From NCBI GenBank assembly GCA_030549335.1, contig CM060198.1, forward strand, positions 55,189,995 through 55,253,994: a DNA stretch of 64,000 bases, in the 5' to 3' direction. Both the position numbers and the translations under genes were made by a program. The stretch comes from Pontederia crassipes (Eukaryota; Streptophyta; Magnoliopsida; Commelinales; Pontederiaceae). The notes beneath the pieces are model-generated. The model was not told the DNA's origin and did no database searches. It saw nothing but the letters and a program-made list of their open reading frames with translations. This document shows, in pieces, positions 1 to 11,898 of this stretch; within the stretch, counting starts at the first letter, position 1; the number at the start of each line of letters is the position of its first letter.

Positions 1-7
1 TAAACAG

Positions 8-1760
8 GTGGAGGTTGAAATCACTCAAATGGAAGATGATGCTGAAGGATCACATCAAGAAGTAGAACCAGAAGATGAAGAATATGATGAGCAACATGAA
101 GAGGAGTCAATTGCTGCTAGACGTCATCGCAAGGAAGTGGATCCTCCTAAGCGATATGGTTTCGAGGAGATGGTTGCTTATGCACTGCAGGTAGCTGAAG
201 AAGTGGAATCTCTGGAGTTGTCTTCTTATAGGAAAGCCATCACATGCGCCGAATCTGAACAATGAATCACTGCTATGGGTGAGGAGATAGAATCTCTTCA
301 CAAGAATTAAACGTGGGAGCTGGTCAAGTGCTTAAAGGCAGAAAGGTTGTTGGCTGTAGATGGATCTACAAGAAGAAAGCTATAATTCCAAGGGTTGAAG
401 ACACAAGATACAAAGCATGACTGGTTGCTAAATATTATAGTCAGAAAGAAGGTGTGGACTATAATGAGATATCCTCACCTGTTGTCAGACATACTTCTAT
501 CAGGGTGTGACTTACTCTTGTAGCACATCAGAATATAAAGCTCGAGCAACTAGATGTGAAGACTGCTTTCCTCCATGAAGAACTTGAAGAAGACATTCTT
601 ATGAGCCAATCAGAGGGATTCTCCATTCCAGGAAAGGTGAATCAAGTTTGTAGTCTGAAGAAATCTCTGTATGACTTGAAACAGTCTCCCAAACAATGGT
701 ACAAGAGATTTGACAGCTTCATGATCAGTAAGGAATTTAGTCGAAGTCCTTATGATTGCTGTGTAATATCACAAGAAGGTGAAGGACGACTCCACCATCT
801 ATCTACTCCTATATGTTGATGATATGCTTATTGCTGCTAGAGACATGATAGACATTCAGAATCTAAAGAAGCTTCTCAATGCAGAATTCGACATGAAAGA
901 TCTTGGTGCAGCGCAAAAGATTCTGGGGATGGAAATTCTAAGGGATCGCGCACCGGGTAAACTCTTCTTATCTCAAAAAAGTTGTATTGAAAAGATTTTA
1001 TCCAGGTTTGGGATGTCTGGAGTAAAGCCTTTGAATACCCCTTCAAATGTTCATCTTTCTGTTGCCTTCGCACCAAAATCAGAAGCAGAAAAAGAGTACA
1101 TGTCTCGGGTTCCATATGCTAGTGCAATTGGAAGTCTGATGTATGCCATGATTTGCACTAAACCGGACATTGCTCATGCAGTCAGTGTTGTCAGCAGGTT
1201 CATGAGTGATTCAGGAAAAGAGCACTGACAAGCAGAGAAGCGAATCTTTCGGTATTTGAGAGGAACATCTGATATTGGTATCAGCTATAGAAGTGATAAA
1301 GAGTGTTCGATTGCAGGGTACTCAAATTCAGACTATGCTAGAAATGTTGATAGAAGACGATCTATGACATGTTTTATCTTCACTTTGGGTAGTTCAATTA
1401 TTAGTTGGAAGGCCACATTTCAACCATCAGTTACATTGTCCACAGGCTGAATACATGACACTGACAGAAGCTGCCAAGGAAGGCATCTGGTTAAAAGGCT
1501 TGGTTAGAGATCTCGAATTACATCAGGAGCAGGCCATAGTGCACTGTGATAGTCTGAGTGCAATATGTTTAGCCAAGAATCAAGTACATCATGAAAGAAC
1601 CAAACACATTGATGTCAGGTATCACTTCATCCGCACTTAGAAGAGGATCAATGTGAAGAAGATTGGCACTGAAGACAATCCGGCTGATATGTTCATCAAA
1701 TTTGTTCCTCATGACAAATTCCAGCATTGCCTGGACTTGCTTAATATCAATACTTGGTAA
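8..1760 (+). pseudogene. Copia pol relic (RVT_2 reverse transcriptase and RNase H)
   Basis: The reading begins with an acidic linker rich in E and D (8-265), the usual spacer between integrase and RT in Copia. The RT part reads in pieces: a CRWIYKKK-like block near 355-385, KLEQLDVKTAFLHEEL near 537-585, SLKKSLYDLKQSPKQWYKRF near 652-712, and the catalytic YVDDM at about 812-826. RNase H follows, with GYSNSDYA near 1316, a split TLSTG/EYMTLTEAAKEG stretch near 1435-1475, and KHIDVRYHFIR near 1603. Stops interrupt the frame at about 263, 308 and 418. The frame shifts between the pieces ending at 819 and starting at 779, and again near 1226-1256 and 1448. Expression as one polyprotein is not possible. 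Confidence 0.9.
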
Positions 1761-1824
1761 TAGTCCCAAGGTGGGGTTGGAGGCAGCATGGCATGATTTT
1801 TTGTGCTCTGAAGATGATTCAAGT

Positions 1825-1834
1825 CAAGGTGGAG
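1825..1834 (+). other. Polypurine tract of Copia element
   Basis: AAGGTGGAGA sits 3 bases before the LTR start TGTTAATAAT. This is the canonical Copia plus-strand priming site and fixes the LTR boundary. Confidence 0.8.
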
Positions 1835-1837
1835 ATT

Positions 1838-2244
1838 TGTTAATAATGCTTTGAATCTGAACCCAGTTGATCCCCCTACATAGTCAGACGCTTCAGCAGA
1901 ATTCCCCTACATAGTCAGACGAAAATTTTTAGGGGTATTATGTATGTGATTCGAATTTGATTTATTTCCTTATCACGAGATATGTGTTCTATTTTCAGGG
2001 GATTTATTTACAGTCATAGTCCGTATGTAATGCCTATCATCTCTCAAAGGGAGTGCCTATATAAACTCCCTAGGGGTCTAGACAGAGATCCATCCTTGTA
2101 ATCATCATTATTCCATAACAAAGAGAGCTGCCGCTTCCCGAGGACGTAACTCGATTTAGGATAAACCTCGTAAATCTTCGTGTTCTCTGTGTTCGTGCGA
2201 TCTCTCTCTCCCTCTTTTCGTAACTATATATATATTTGTCATCA
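1838..2244 (+). repeat. 3' LTR of the Copia element (about 407 bp)
   Basis: It starts TGTTAATAATG after the polypurine tract and most likely ends at ...TTGTCATCA. A TATA box (CTATATAAA) lies near 2057. An 18-base direct repeat, CCCCTACATAGTCAGACG, occurs twice near 1873-1921 in the U3 region. The 3' boundary is inferred from the TG...CA rule only, because the 5' LTR is off the window. Confidence 0.75.
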
Positions 2245-2489
2245 TGGGAAGTGCTAAAATTATGCGTACGGATTAAAGTCTAAGTTCATTGTTCAAGTCC
2301 GACTATTCATTATTTTAGCATTGCACCAGATTGTATATAAATAGATAGACTTCCGACGAAAAACAATTATGCACACAAAAGTTTAAACTTGGAACCTGAG
2401 GAGCTGCTATCTAGTTTCCGGTGTAGTTGTCTAGTCGACATTGTATCGTACTTCCAAAATATATAAATAGGCCTCAATGGCTAGTGAGA
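2245..2489. other. Unassigned sequence between Copia LTR and CACTA-like element
   Basis: No gene or recognisable element is seen in these 245 bases. Two TATAAATAG-like strings (near 2336 and 2461) are present, so an LTR fragment is possible but not supported further. Confidence 0.3.
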
Positions 2490-5400
2490 GAAGTCGATCA
2501 TTAACACAATGACACCTTAGCATTTGTCGCTATTAGCGTGGGAGCTGATTTGTCGCTTTAGTGTGGGGCACTGATTTGTGGCTATTTAACACCAGTGTCC
2601 ATAGCTCCTCATGGGCGTGGGACATTGATTTGTCGCTAGTTAACACAGTGACACCTTAGAATCACAACACCATCGACGCTCAGCTTGCGACGCTAATAGT
2701 GTCGCCTTAGCGCCAACAACAAAGTGTCACTTTTATTGTCAACTTTCGGCATTAGGACGATGCTACAATGATACTGGATGTTTGACAAAATAAACTTTAG
2801 TATTGCACTATCAAGTGGCAAAAGAAACGAATTGCATAAGTAGAGTTATCCTCCCTTTTCCCAACCTCATAAAATGCCCCGATCCCCAATCAGATGTTTG
2901 GATGTGAGCTATACTCCGCGAGGAGCCACACGGGCGTCTAACCTTTTGCCTTGCCATTTGACGCTTTGAAGAAAAAGCGAAATGTTCTTAGTCATAAAGT
3001 GCATATTTGGCATCACAATATTGGACGCCTAGGCAGCTATAAAGCTTTAGAAGCCATTGTGATGCCATGTTAGTGCTAGAAAACATGACACTAAAACTTC
3101 TCACCAACGATACTAAAGTGACTCCGAGAGGCACGAAATCGTGACTTCATCTCGATGCCAAAATGACGTTAGATCATGTGGCGCTAAGTCAACGCTATTG
3201 TTGTGCCAAATTCATATAATAGCTCATCACTAATTCGTCATTAATTATAATATATTTTGCCCCACTATACAATTCATTGTTCCCATTCTCTCCTGATCCA
3301 AATTTACAATGCATGCACATCCAACACAATAGAAACTAAAGAAATCTTACAGTCATAATGCACCACATCCACATATACAACACAAAAAACTATTGACATC
3401 ATATATTTTTAATAATATCACAAACTATAAAAAAAGCTAAATATCATCATAATGTTTAGTTTTAGTCATGTTCAATGTTACAATAATTTCTACAGACTAA
3501 TGATCATTTTCATCCTGGCAATTAATTATGACGTACTTGTTTTTGGAGTTTGTAGTGTTTGAGTTTGAGTCTACAAGATGGCATGTAGGGTTTGGAAGAC
3601 TAGCTCTAGCTGCTTAGTGATGAGTTCTCTTATGTTGTTCAATGTCACATTAGGTGCCGTGGATGAATTAGGAGTAGACGAGCTATCAACATTTCCATCA
3701 GTCTTTCTAAAAACTGAGCAACGTTTCTAAACCCCTCAGGTATTCTCTTCATGTTGTCATGGCCGCCTCCTCTCAAACAGCGACATCCTTTGCAAAATAG
3801 ATATGTTTTATAGATATATAATGTGCAGTATCACATTATGAATATGAATTATTTTCGAGATACGTTACCCACTAGCTGGGTCCTAGATCATGTCCAACTT
3901 CTTGGACATCTTTTTATTATATGCATCATAAAATATTTAAACATTGCAAATTTGAGGAATCATTTAATCTAATTGGAACAACCAAATAAATAAATGCTGA
4001 AACTTGCCAAAGTCTATGGGCAGTGGATGTGACAAGTTATTGTTCTTCCTGCTCTTATGCATAACCATGTAGATCGGCCAAAATTCGACAAGACCCTCAT
4101 CTTTCTTCTTCTGCAATAAAATTATAATTTTGTAAAATAAGTAAATATGAGATAAATGATTAACTATTCTTTTTGTATATGCATTAAACATGTGCCGACG
4201 ATGATTGTCCAATTGGATCAACCCTCTTGTATGTATGTGAGCTTCCAACTTAGAAAGTCTATTAATTTTTACAGTTTTAGACTTTCTTTGCAAATCGTCA
4301 TTCATCCTGCTTCACATCAATATTTAGACTTTGCAAAATAATAAATTAAGAAAAAACAATTCAGATACAATGTATTACTTACCATTTCTTGATTTGGGTA
4401 TTTTTGTATGCCCTGCTTTTGATTGATGTGATGACTTTGCAAAAACTGTACAACGCTTGTGGAGACTTCTCAACCACCTCCTCAAAACATCTTCATGTCA
4501 TCCCCAAATTGAGTTTTGAGTGAAATCGGTTTGATTTTCTTAAAAAAAATTATGAAATTTACAAATCAATATAAAATAAGTTATATAACATAAAAAATAT
4601 AGTCATATGATAATTAAGCGAAAGATATCAACCTTCACTTCAATGGGGATATCTTTTCATGATCATGTCTCTTCAGGCAAGTGGACGAGGACAAGAGCAC
4701 TAATATCTTGCAAGGTAGAAGTGAATATAAAAGTGGTCCTATAATTTATAAATTTTTTTTCTAACTATAAGATGAACTATAATAGAATTTGTAAAATTTA
4801 TTTAACTTATGGCCAACTAATATTTTAATAGTCATCACTCTATTGAGTTTAAAAATTTCACAACCGACTCACAAGTAGCCTCGGTTGATGAGATGCTCAT
4901 ACATCTTATAGAATTTTCACAAGTGACGCACAAAATTTTCCATCAATTTTTCCATGTGGACCAATATGTTTGAACTGATCAAATGGGTGTTGAGATAATG
5001 GGGGAAGAAAAAGAGAGGGAGAAAGAGAAATGACATACATTCATCTAAATTCCATGGATCAAACTAATAGTTGTAATATACAACTCAAAACCAATTTTCT
5101 GCTTAATCCTTGAAATAATTAGAGAAAAAAGTTTTAAACATACTAGCAGACATAACCCTTGCTTCCCATTAAATATTAAACAAGTATTATAATAATTCTT
5201 TTAGAGGAAAATGATAAGAAACCACTAAATCCTAAACTAAATAAAGCATAAAAATTTTTTAGGAAAAAACAAGTTTTATCATATTCACATATAATTGAAA
5301 TGTCAAATGGCTATCTTATTATAGTTAATTCTAATTAAAAAAACAACTTAAGGAAAGCTCAAGAGAACAATGCTCATATTTCACGGGATCATGAAGTTTT

Positions 5401-6760
5401 GTGGATGATGAAAAATGTTCATATTTGATTTTAAAAAAAATAATAAAAATTGAAACTTACTATTGAGAGTCAGGGAACGAAGTACGACAGTGTTGAGGGT
5501 AGGCGGACAGAGGATGGAGGCATTGGAATCAACAGATCAATGAAGGACAATGGCAAATCTAGTGGTTGTGGCATGGACAACGAACGATGACTCAACAATC
5601 GAAGACGCGTCGAGAAAGGACTCCGACGGTGTGCAATGGTGAACACGATAAAATGGTGGCAACTTAGCAAGATAGAGGATGTCGAAGGACGACATCATGA
5701 TGATGATGATGAACATGATGAAGAGAATTAAAATAGTGAAAAGTTAAAACAAAAAGTAATGGTAGAGATTCAAGGTTAAATTTTTAGCATCACCTAAATT
5801 GGCAACACTAATTCGAGGCTAAGATGACGTCAAATAGTTTGTTAGAGAAATTAGATTTAGCACGAAGTAGCATTGGATGATGCAACACTAAAATGACGTT
5901 GTAGTGACTCTAATATACCGTCAATAGTCATGTGGTAATATAGTGTCTCTATTGTGAAGCCAATCATAGGCATCATATTGTTGACTTCATTGTGTTTGTA
6001 CAATGATGCTAAATATTAGTATTAATTTTTAACATATTAAATTTTCTAATTAAAGTATTGAGAAAATCATAGCGCTTAGTTCCATATGATGTAAAGAGAT
6101 GAAAGCATGATTTATAGATAATAAAGATGTGATATATGTTAAGTATATACAATTTATTTATTGAAATATGTCATACATATATATTGTTTATATTAACAAA
6201 TCTATATATAAGTTTACACTAATTACTTGATTATATAAATATGGGTGTATATATGCATATATATATAAACTATAGTTAAATTAACATTATTTTTTTTAGG
6301 TATATAGATGTATAATTTTTCTAATTTAACTACCAAAAAAATTAATCACTTAATTTCATTCCATTAATTGAATGATTTAACAAAAGGATTCATAGATCAT
6401 TAAAATATGATACATGACATATTAATTAGATAACTATGTTATACATGTATATAATATTTATCTTAGCGAATTTGTATATATCAAATTAACATTACCTACT
6501 TAAATCAATACATACATATGTATTTGTATTTGTATTTATATATGTATATGTGTGTCTTTGTATATATCATATCCTACATATATGAATACAATTATAGTTA
6601 ACATTCAATTAATTTACTAATTATAATTTAGTATAACAAATTTATATTTTTACACACATTCGTGCCAAATGGGGATTGCAATAATGACGCTTGGGCTTTA
6701 GCGCCATCATAGTGTTCTTTTAGTGTCGCAACTTTTTATATTTGGTATGAGTTTGGGAGT
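2490..6760 (-). mobile_element. CACTA-like DNA transposon Y, degenerate, with subterminal repeats
   Basis: Both flanks carry dense short repeats built on GCGACGCTAA, AGCGCCA and ACACCTTAG in both orientations (2500-3230 and 5780-6745). This is the subterminal repeat pattern of plant CACTA elements. Between them, the minus strand carries a relic of a Transposase_24-type gene at 3590-4310. The same subterminal repeats recur next to the related element X at 30240-30700 and 46080-46520. The outer CACTA termini are not recognisable, so the boundaries are approximate. The interior is AT-rich (about 4350-5460 and 5960-6650) and otherwise empty. Confidence 0.65.
3590..4310 (-). pseudogene. CACTA transposase relic (Transposase_24, Ptta/En/Spm type), element Y
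   Basis: Reading down the minus strand, four exon-like blocks appear in the order expected for this family. First, about 4305-4140 holds HIHTRG...DNHRRHM, the HTGGS/EHRRRM-like block. Second, 4110-4027 follows a TTGCAG acceptor and holds EFWPIYMVMHKSRKNN. Third, about 3930-3870 holds DAYNKKMSKKLD. Fourth, about 3790-3590 holds REYLRGLET and later APNVTLNNIRELITKQLE. Each block matches element X: blocks 2-4 correspond to YEATHKS, AYNQKMAEKYED and GEYLRGLGT there. Stops and a frameshift make it a pseudogene. The family call rests on motif order and on the X copies; a profile search would be decisive. Confidence 0.6.
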
Positions 6761-7569
6761 CATTAGCCCACCTACTCCATCTTAAAATCAAAACTTTGTG
6801 ACCCTTATTTTGCCAAAAAATATAATAAAATTCATCTTATATAATTAGAAGTTGTTAAGGTTGTTAAGATCTATAGATATTTTACTATCTTTCGTACATG
6901 TTGTCACAATTAAATTAAATTCAATCTTTCAGTCTTGTTAATATGAATTTTTTACTCTCTGTGATATCTTTTACGATATTTCATGTTCTTCAATCTTGCG
7001 ACCCTTTCACCGTTGTGATTAAGATCTCGGCTTGAAATATATTTACATTTAAGAAGAGAGGGAGATGACCAATTTGTGTACTCAAGATTTCAAATGTTTC
7101 TTTGTTTAAATTGATCATTCTACCATCAACGAAATATATTGCCATATTATATATGGCTATTATACAATCTATCAACATTTTAATTAAACCCATTTTGCCA
7201 TCATGAACTCCTATATATATCTAAAATTCGTATCACTAACTCATAGAATCTATTTTACCATAATAAAAATAATTAATATATACATGTATAATACCTTAAA
7301 TAATTTTTTTTTCTGGAGACTCAATTTAATTACAAACATATCTAATATATTATCTTGAAATGGACAATTCAACTAACTCAAGAATGGAATAGGCCAACTT
7401 ATAATTTGTGTAGTCACATATTAGTATATTCTTTACTTGAAAATGTGATGAATACACAAATTTTGTATGCATGTATTAATTAGGAAAGTCACGAATCATA
7501 AAGCACAAGACATGAGACAATGGACATATAGTTATATTTGATACACCAATAGAATACCTCACATACGAG
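6761..7569. other. AT-rich intergenic stretch
   Basis: About 800 bases of AT-rich sequence without a supported gene. Short open frames here (for example 6990-7193 minus) have no recognisable content. Confidence 0.5.
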
Positions 7570-7673
7570 TCTATCTCATATTTTCTCGGGGTAAATTTGT
7601 AAACTCGTATGATTTGTGAGCAACACTTTGGAGGAAAGATATTCTCGAGTGCATATATATAGATCATAAGACA

Positions 7674-7857
<184 letters not shown>

Positions 7858-8566
7858 TAGCTAAGGACGTGCGCATGTTTTATATGTTATCTTTTGGTGA
7901 CCCCAGAGCTTTATATTCACCATGGCATGAGTTTTATATGTTACACAATGAGTTGGATTAAAATTTTTAACTCATGGCATATGGGTTGATTCAATAACAT
8001 CAATTATTTTATATTCTTAATTTTTTTATGTGTAGATTGTTGATAATTGGAACGATACTTTGAGCTTTCGATTTTGATATCATATTAAAATTGATGTACT
8101 AACTAATTTTTCTAAAAGTTTAAACATCAAGTGTAAGATTAATTATTTTATATTCTTAAAACATGGCATATGAGTTAGACTGATCGATTAAAAAATAAAA
8201 AAATCGATAGTAGAAATAGATATTATTGTCTCTTGAGTAGTCTACTGTAGGAATTGAGGATGTGCGTTTCGAAATCCTTTTCAACTTAGTTCTTGGGTCG
8301 ATAAAGAAAACGAAACTCCTCAACTACTTTTCTTTGGAGTGCAAATTGTTAGCTGCAGTTTCCTCTGCCAGTAGTTTCGTCATCTCTCAATTTATTCAAA
8401 TGCAAAATAAAATGGCAGAATTTTCCTCAAAATATTTATAACGAATTAGTAGTGTTGGCCACTTAATAATAATACGATGATGCAGAAAACATCGCCATTC
8501 AAATTCTCTCTCTCCCCGCCTCGTATCCTTTATCTTTTCGTCTTTGTAATAGACAACTACATTTTT

Positions 8567-8569
<3 letters not shown>

Positions 8570-8617
<48 letters not shown>
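8570..8617 (+). repeat. (AT)n microsatellite
   Basis: About 24 AT units. They mark the point where homology with the other two spacers stops. The other copies have an (AAT)n tract at the equivalent place. Confidence 0.95.
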
Positions 8618-8621
<4 letters not shown>

Positions 8622-8857
8622 TGATGTATTGAAGATGCTCACATTATCTTTTTTTCTAAATGATTAGCTTTTATCTCTATTTTTTTTAACTTCCTTCTCA
8701 CATTTAATGTTTTCTCTTTGGTGTAACTCCCATCTGACTCACCATGCTCATTTTATTTCACTTAGATGTTTCCTCTACCTAAAATTGGACAGCTTATATA
8801 ACAATTGAAATAATAATTGTATCATATAATTTTTCATTGTATCTACACTGCATTAAG

Positions 8858-9521
8858 GAACTTTGCACCCGATAACTTCCTCAATGGATTCAGATTCTCC
8901 GAACATAGGCAATATATCCGCCTGTTCAAAGCTTACCAGGTATGTTTATGCCAAAACACTTTGGAAACCTAATCAAATCAACGTCTGCACACACACACAA
9001 AAAAATGCAAATTGCGAATCTGTTTAATAGATCTGCCATTTTTTCATAATTTTTTTTGGTGGAATATGAATTGGTGTCATAATACATGTACCAGTTATTT
9101 TCTTTCAAAAGACCTAAATATGAAGTGGTGTTACAATAAAAGTGACAGGAATTTGGCAGCTCATATATGAGATCTTTCATTATTATTATGTCCACTTTTT
9201 TGGTTAAATGTTTATTCTTTTATTGTAGTTTCTATTATTTTCACAATATTATTAGCAATTTATTACTGAAAAAAATGATTGTGTGCCACTATTAGCTTAA
9301 ATATAAAAAATATTGCAGAGAGGAAGACGTTCTAATCCTAGCTATGTTATTTTGTCTTCATAACTTCTGATCCTTTGTTTATGTTTTGTTGCAATTTTTT
9401 AAAATGTATTCTCATATAATTGATCTTATTTTATGTTTTTTTAGAGGAGATCTTACTTTCATGTTTACCCCGCTACATCATGCGATCACACAATTTCTTA
9501 TTTGAGAAAGAGAGGATCAAG
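8858..9521 (+). pseudogene. Two exon-like blocks of an unrecognised host gene
   Basis: Block a (8858-8939) lies between an AG acceptor and a GTATGT donor. It reads APDNFLNGFRFSEHRQYIR and then LFKAYQ without a stop. Block b (about 9447-9521) follows a T-rich tract ending in AG, precedes GTATGG, and reads EILLSCLPRYIMRSHN and then FLFEKERIK. Both have balanced amino-acid composition and proper splice borders, unlike the surrounding AT-rich sequence. I do not recognise the protein. The blocks may be a gene fragment carried by a transposon or a remnant of a decayed gene. They lie upstream of a Copia relic and FPG exons in the same orientation, but nothing shows that these belong together. Confidence 0.4.
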
Positions 9522-9725
9522 GTATGGATACATGCATTTATTTTTTATGCTTAATAACTCCATTTTTATTGATTTAAAATATATAGTTTTTTATTTTATA
9601 ATTTTTATAATTTTTTTAAAAGACATGATATACGATTTCATATAAATAGAAGTTGGAGGTATCTGATGTGGATGCAGAGACATTTCTTTCCCTCCCAAAT
9701 TATTTTTCTGTTTGAATTCTTGACA

Positions 9726-10490
9726 TGGTATCAAAGTAGGCTACAGATTCTGGAGTGATCTCTACCTGAAGCTTCTTGTCTACGTCCAAATTCTGGGCGA
9801 ACTTCCACAATCAGGTCCTTCGTGCAATTGATTCTTCATTCTTACATATTGATTGTTCTTTGGATCTTGTTTGCAATTGGTTTCTTATCCTTACAAATCG
9901 ATTGCTTATCTGAGATCTTGCTGTGGTTTTTCTCTTCGATTCGGATCATCAATGGCCGATTCCTTGAATCCTCCATCTTCCTCTCTAGTTTTGACTATGG
10001 ATCCTACACATCCATTATACTTGCATCCATCAGATTTACCTGGTCTCGTATTAGTTCCGGTACGATTAAATGGTTCAAAAAACTATTCGATGTGGAGTCG
10101 ATCTCTTTTGAATGCCTTCTTAGCAAAAAAAAAAAAACAAGTTAAGATTCATAGATGGATCTTGTAGAATGGAACAGTTTGATCAATTGTTACGTTTCCA
10201 ATAGAAACGATGCAATGCACTTGTTCTTTCTTGGATCATTTTGACAGTTTCTGAAGGTCTTCTTGGCGGCAATATTCCATATGTGTCTGAACTGTGTTGT
10301 GCAAAAAGATTTGAAAGAGAGATTTGAGCCAATTGGTGCCTTACAAATGTATCAATTACATAAGGAAATTACTATGTTCACACAAAATTCCTTTAGTATT
10401 ACATAATATCATACCAAGTTGAAAATCTTCTGGGAGGATCTGTGTAGTGTTATTCCCATGCTAGGAATCTTGAATCTTGAATCCTGAAAA
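9726..10490 (+). pseudogene. Copia retrotransposon 5' relic: PBS and gag (Retrotran_gag_3-like)
   Basis: TGGTATCAAAGTAGGC at 9726 follows ...TTGACA and matches a primer binding site complementary to initiator-Met tRNA, so an LTR end lies at about 9725. The start codon at 9952 opens a frame with PLYLHPSDLPGLVLVPVRLN and then GSKNYSMWSRSLLNAFLAKKK, the N-terminal signature of this Copia gag family. After a poly-A slip near 10127-10138 the frame breaks. Further family-like stretches are seen in other frames, such as DLKERFEPIGALQMYQLHKE near 10306-10365 and YHTKLKIFWEDL near 10410-10445. No pol follows and no 3' LTR was found, so this is a truncated relic. Confidence 0.75.
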
Positions 10491-10798
10491 TGTATTGTAT
10501 TTTCGACAGTTAAAAGTTTTATCATTTCTTCTTCTGATTTTTTTTCTTTCTTTGGCTGGGCTTGCGGATTTACTGTCTATACTCCATATGATCTTAATAT
10601 CAATGTGGCATTAGTCAGGAGTAAATTTTCCATGATCTGGCGTTTGAGTTTATTATATTTAAGTTTTCATTGTTGATAATGTCGTAGAAAAGCATGGCAA
10701 TGCGGTGTATTCACCTACATTGTGTCAAACTGTCCGGAGGAATCGTGTTATTATGATAACCGGCAGCACTTCTTGAACTGCCTTCCTGTCTTATGCAG

Positions 10799-11094
10799 CT
10801 AGATGATGGTCTGGAGCTATCTTTTAATGACAAAAGGCGTTTTGCCAGAGTACGCCTGCTTGAAGATGTAAAATCTTGCCTCTGTCATTCGTCTTTTTTT
10901 TTTTTGTTAAATTGATTAAATACAATTTTCGGTCGATATGATTACCATTCTTGTTGATTTGTGTACGGCCAGAGGCTGTGCCTCCAATTTCTGAACTAGG
11001 GCCCGATGCTTTGTTTGAACTCATGCAAGTTGCTGCATTTGTAGACTCGCTAAGCAAAAAGAGTACGGCCATAAAAGCCCTCTTACTTGACCAG
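10799..11094 (+). pseudogene. FPG: Fragment of formamidopyrimidine-DNA glycosylase gene (two exons)
   Basis: Exon 1 (10799-10867) follows TTATGCAG and ends at a GT donor. It reads LDDGLELSFNDKRRFARVRL and then LED. Exon 2 (about 10975-11094) reads AVPPISELGPDALFE..., then FVDSLSKK, and ends ALLLDQ before a GTAGGA donor. These match consecutive interior exons of plant FPG/MutM-like base-excision repair glycosylases, including the conserved KRRFA and ISELGPDAL segments. The N-terminal catalytic proline exon and the C-terminal helix-two-turn-helix part are absent here. Only about 63 residues remain, so no working enzyme can be made. The fragment lies just 3' of gene copy 1, on the opposite strand, inside a block missing from the other paralogous units. 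It is likely a transposon-captured or translocated piece. Confidence 0.8.
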
Positions 11095-11199
11095 GTAGGA
11101 GTTGGTAGTATGTTGAGCCAACCTTCTTAGGAAACTCTTTTCCCTCTTGGGAGTTTCTATCTTCCCAAGCGAGAAAAAGAGAAACAATCTCATTTATAA

Positions 11200-11898
11200 C
11201 TATTCTACTTCTCTTCTATCCTTCACATACAATGTCTTATGTTTGATCTGAACCTTTCTTGGCACCGATACTGGAACAGGAGACGCCGCCGCCGCTGGAG
11301 GAGTAGGATACAAGTTGTCGTTTGGACATGGCAGCTCCTTTCTGGTGGCGCGGTGGACATCGGCGAGCCTCACGACCCCCTTCTTCACCTCATTCAGTGA
11401 GAGCACCGACGCCAACCTTGGACCTCCGGGCGCGACGTCAGCGGCGCCGAAGCCGATGGCGGCCCTGGCGATGAGATCGAGCATTTTATTCAGGAGATTA
11501 GACGAATCGGCGGCCCTGCCTCCCGAAACATTGTGGATGGCGACATCAAAGATGATCCTTGACATCCACACTTTGAGCGCATGAAGGTCCATTCCGGGGT
11601 AGCCGATGAAGCGGAAAATTCCTTGGTACATGGCGCCCATCAACGCATCCAACACCTTCATCATGAACGTGTACCCGTGGCCGTCGGAATCTTCCCGGCT
11701 GATGCGGTGCGACCCTGAAGCTGCTGTGTCGATGGCTCTCAGTTTCTCTACAGCTGTCAAGGTCCCAGTGATGGTATGGAGCGCCTTGAGCAAGTCACGG
11801 GAAGACGAGATCACGAACGGCACGAATCTGCCGGCGCATGGAACGATGAACGATGACGCAGCTAAGAGGACGAGGAGGAAGAACACCGAAGACTTCAT
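11200..11898 (-). CDS. Small secreted helical protein, paralogue copy 1 (function unknown)
   Basis: A single-exon minus-strand frame; the open frame itself reaches up to 11955. The TATA box at 11965-11972 puts transcription start near 11935-11942, below the first two ATGs (11955, 11946). The likely start is therefore 11898 (MKSSVFFLLVLLAASS) or 11922. The protein begins with a classic signal peptide ending near PCAG. It continues as an Ala/Leu-rich, probably helical domain (DLLKALHTI, MMKVLDALMGAMYQGIFRFI, LLNKMLDLIARAAIGFGAAD) and a Pro/Ala tail (PTPPAAAASPVPV). Only one cysteine remains after the signal, in KELPCP where copy 2 has KELPRP. The last 16 residues come from sequence not shared with copies 2 and 3. 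No known family was recognised. G/C-rich third positions suggest a genuine gene. Most differences from copy 2 are G/C in copy 2 and A/T here. Confidence 0.65.
   Translation of the reverse strand: MKSSVFFLLVLLAASSFIVPCAGRFVPFVISSSRDLLKALHTITGTLTAVEKLRAIDTAASGSHRISREDSDGHGYTFMMKVLDALMGAMYQGIFRFIGYPGMDLHALKVWMSRIIFDVAIHNVSGGRAADSSNLLNKMLDLIARAAIGFGAADVAPGGPRLASVLSLNEVKKGVVRLADVHRATRKELPCPNDNLYPTPPAAAASPVPVSVPRKVQIKHKTLYVKDRREVE

Larger units (their letters stand above)
1..2244 (+). mobile_element. Copia LTR retrotransposon, 5'-truncated by window edge, degenerate
   Basis: A plus-strand Ty1/copia element enters from the left edge. It holds the end of the integrase C-terminal spacer, the reverse transcriptase, RNase H, a polypurine tract and a 3' LTR. 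The order RT-RNase H-PPT-LTR is directly visible. Several in-frame stops and frameshifts make it non-autonomous. The left part, with the 5' LTR, PBS, gag, protease and integrase core, lies outside the window. Its LTR is not repeated elsewhere in the window. Confidence 0.9.
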
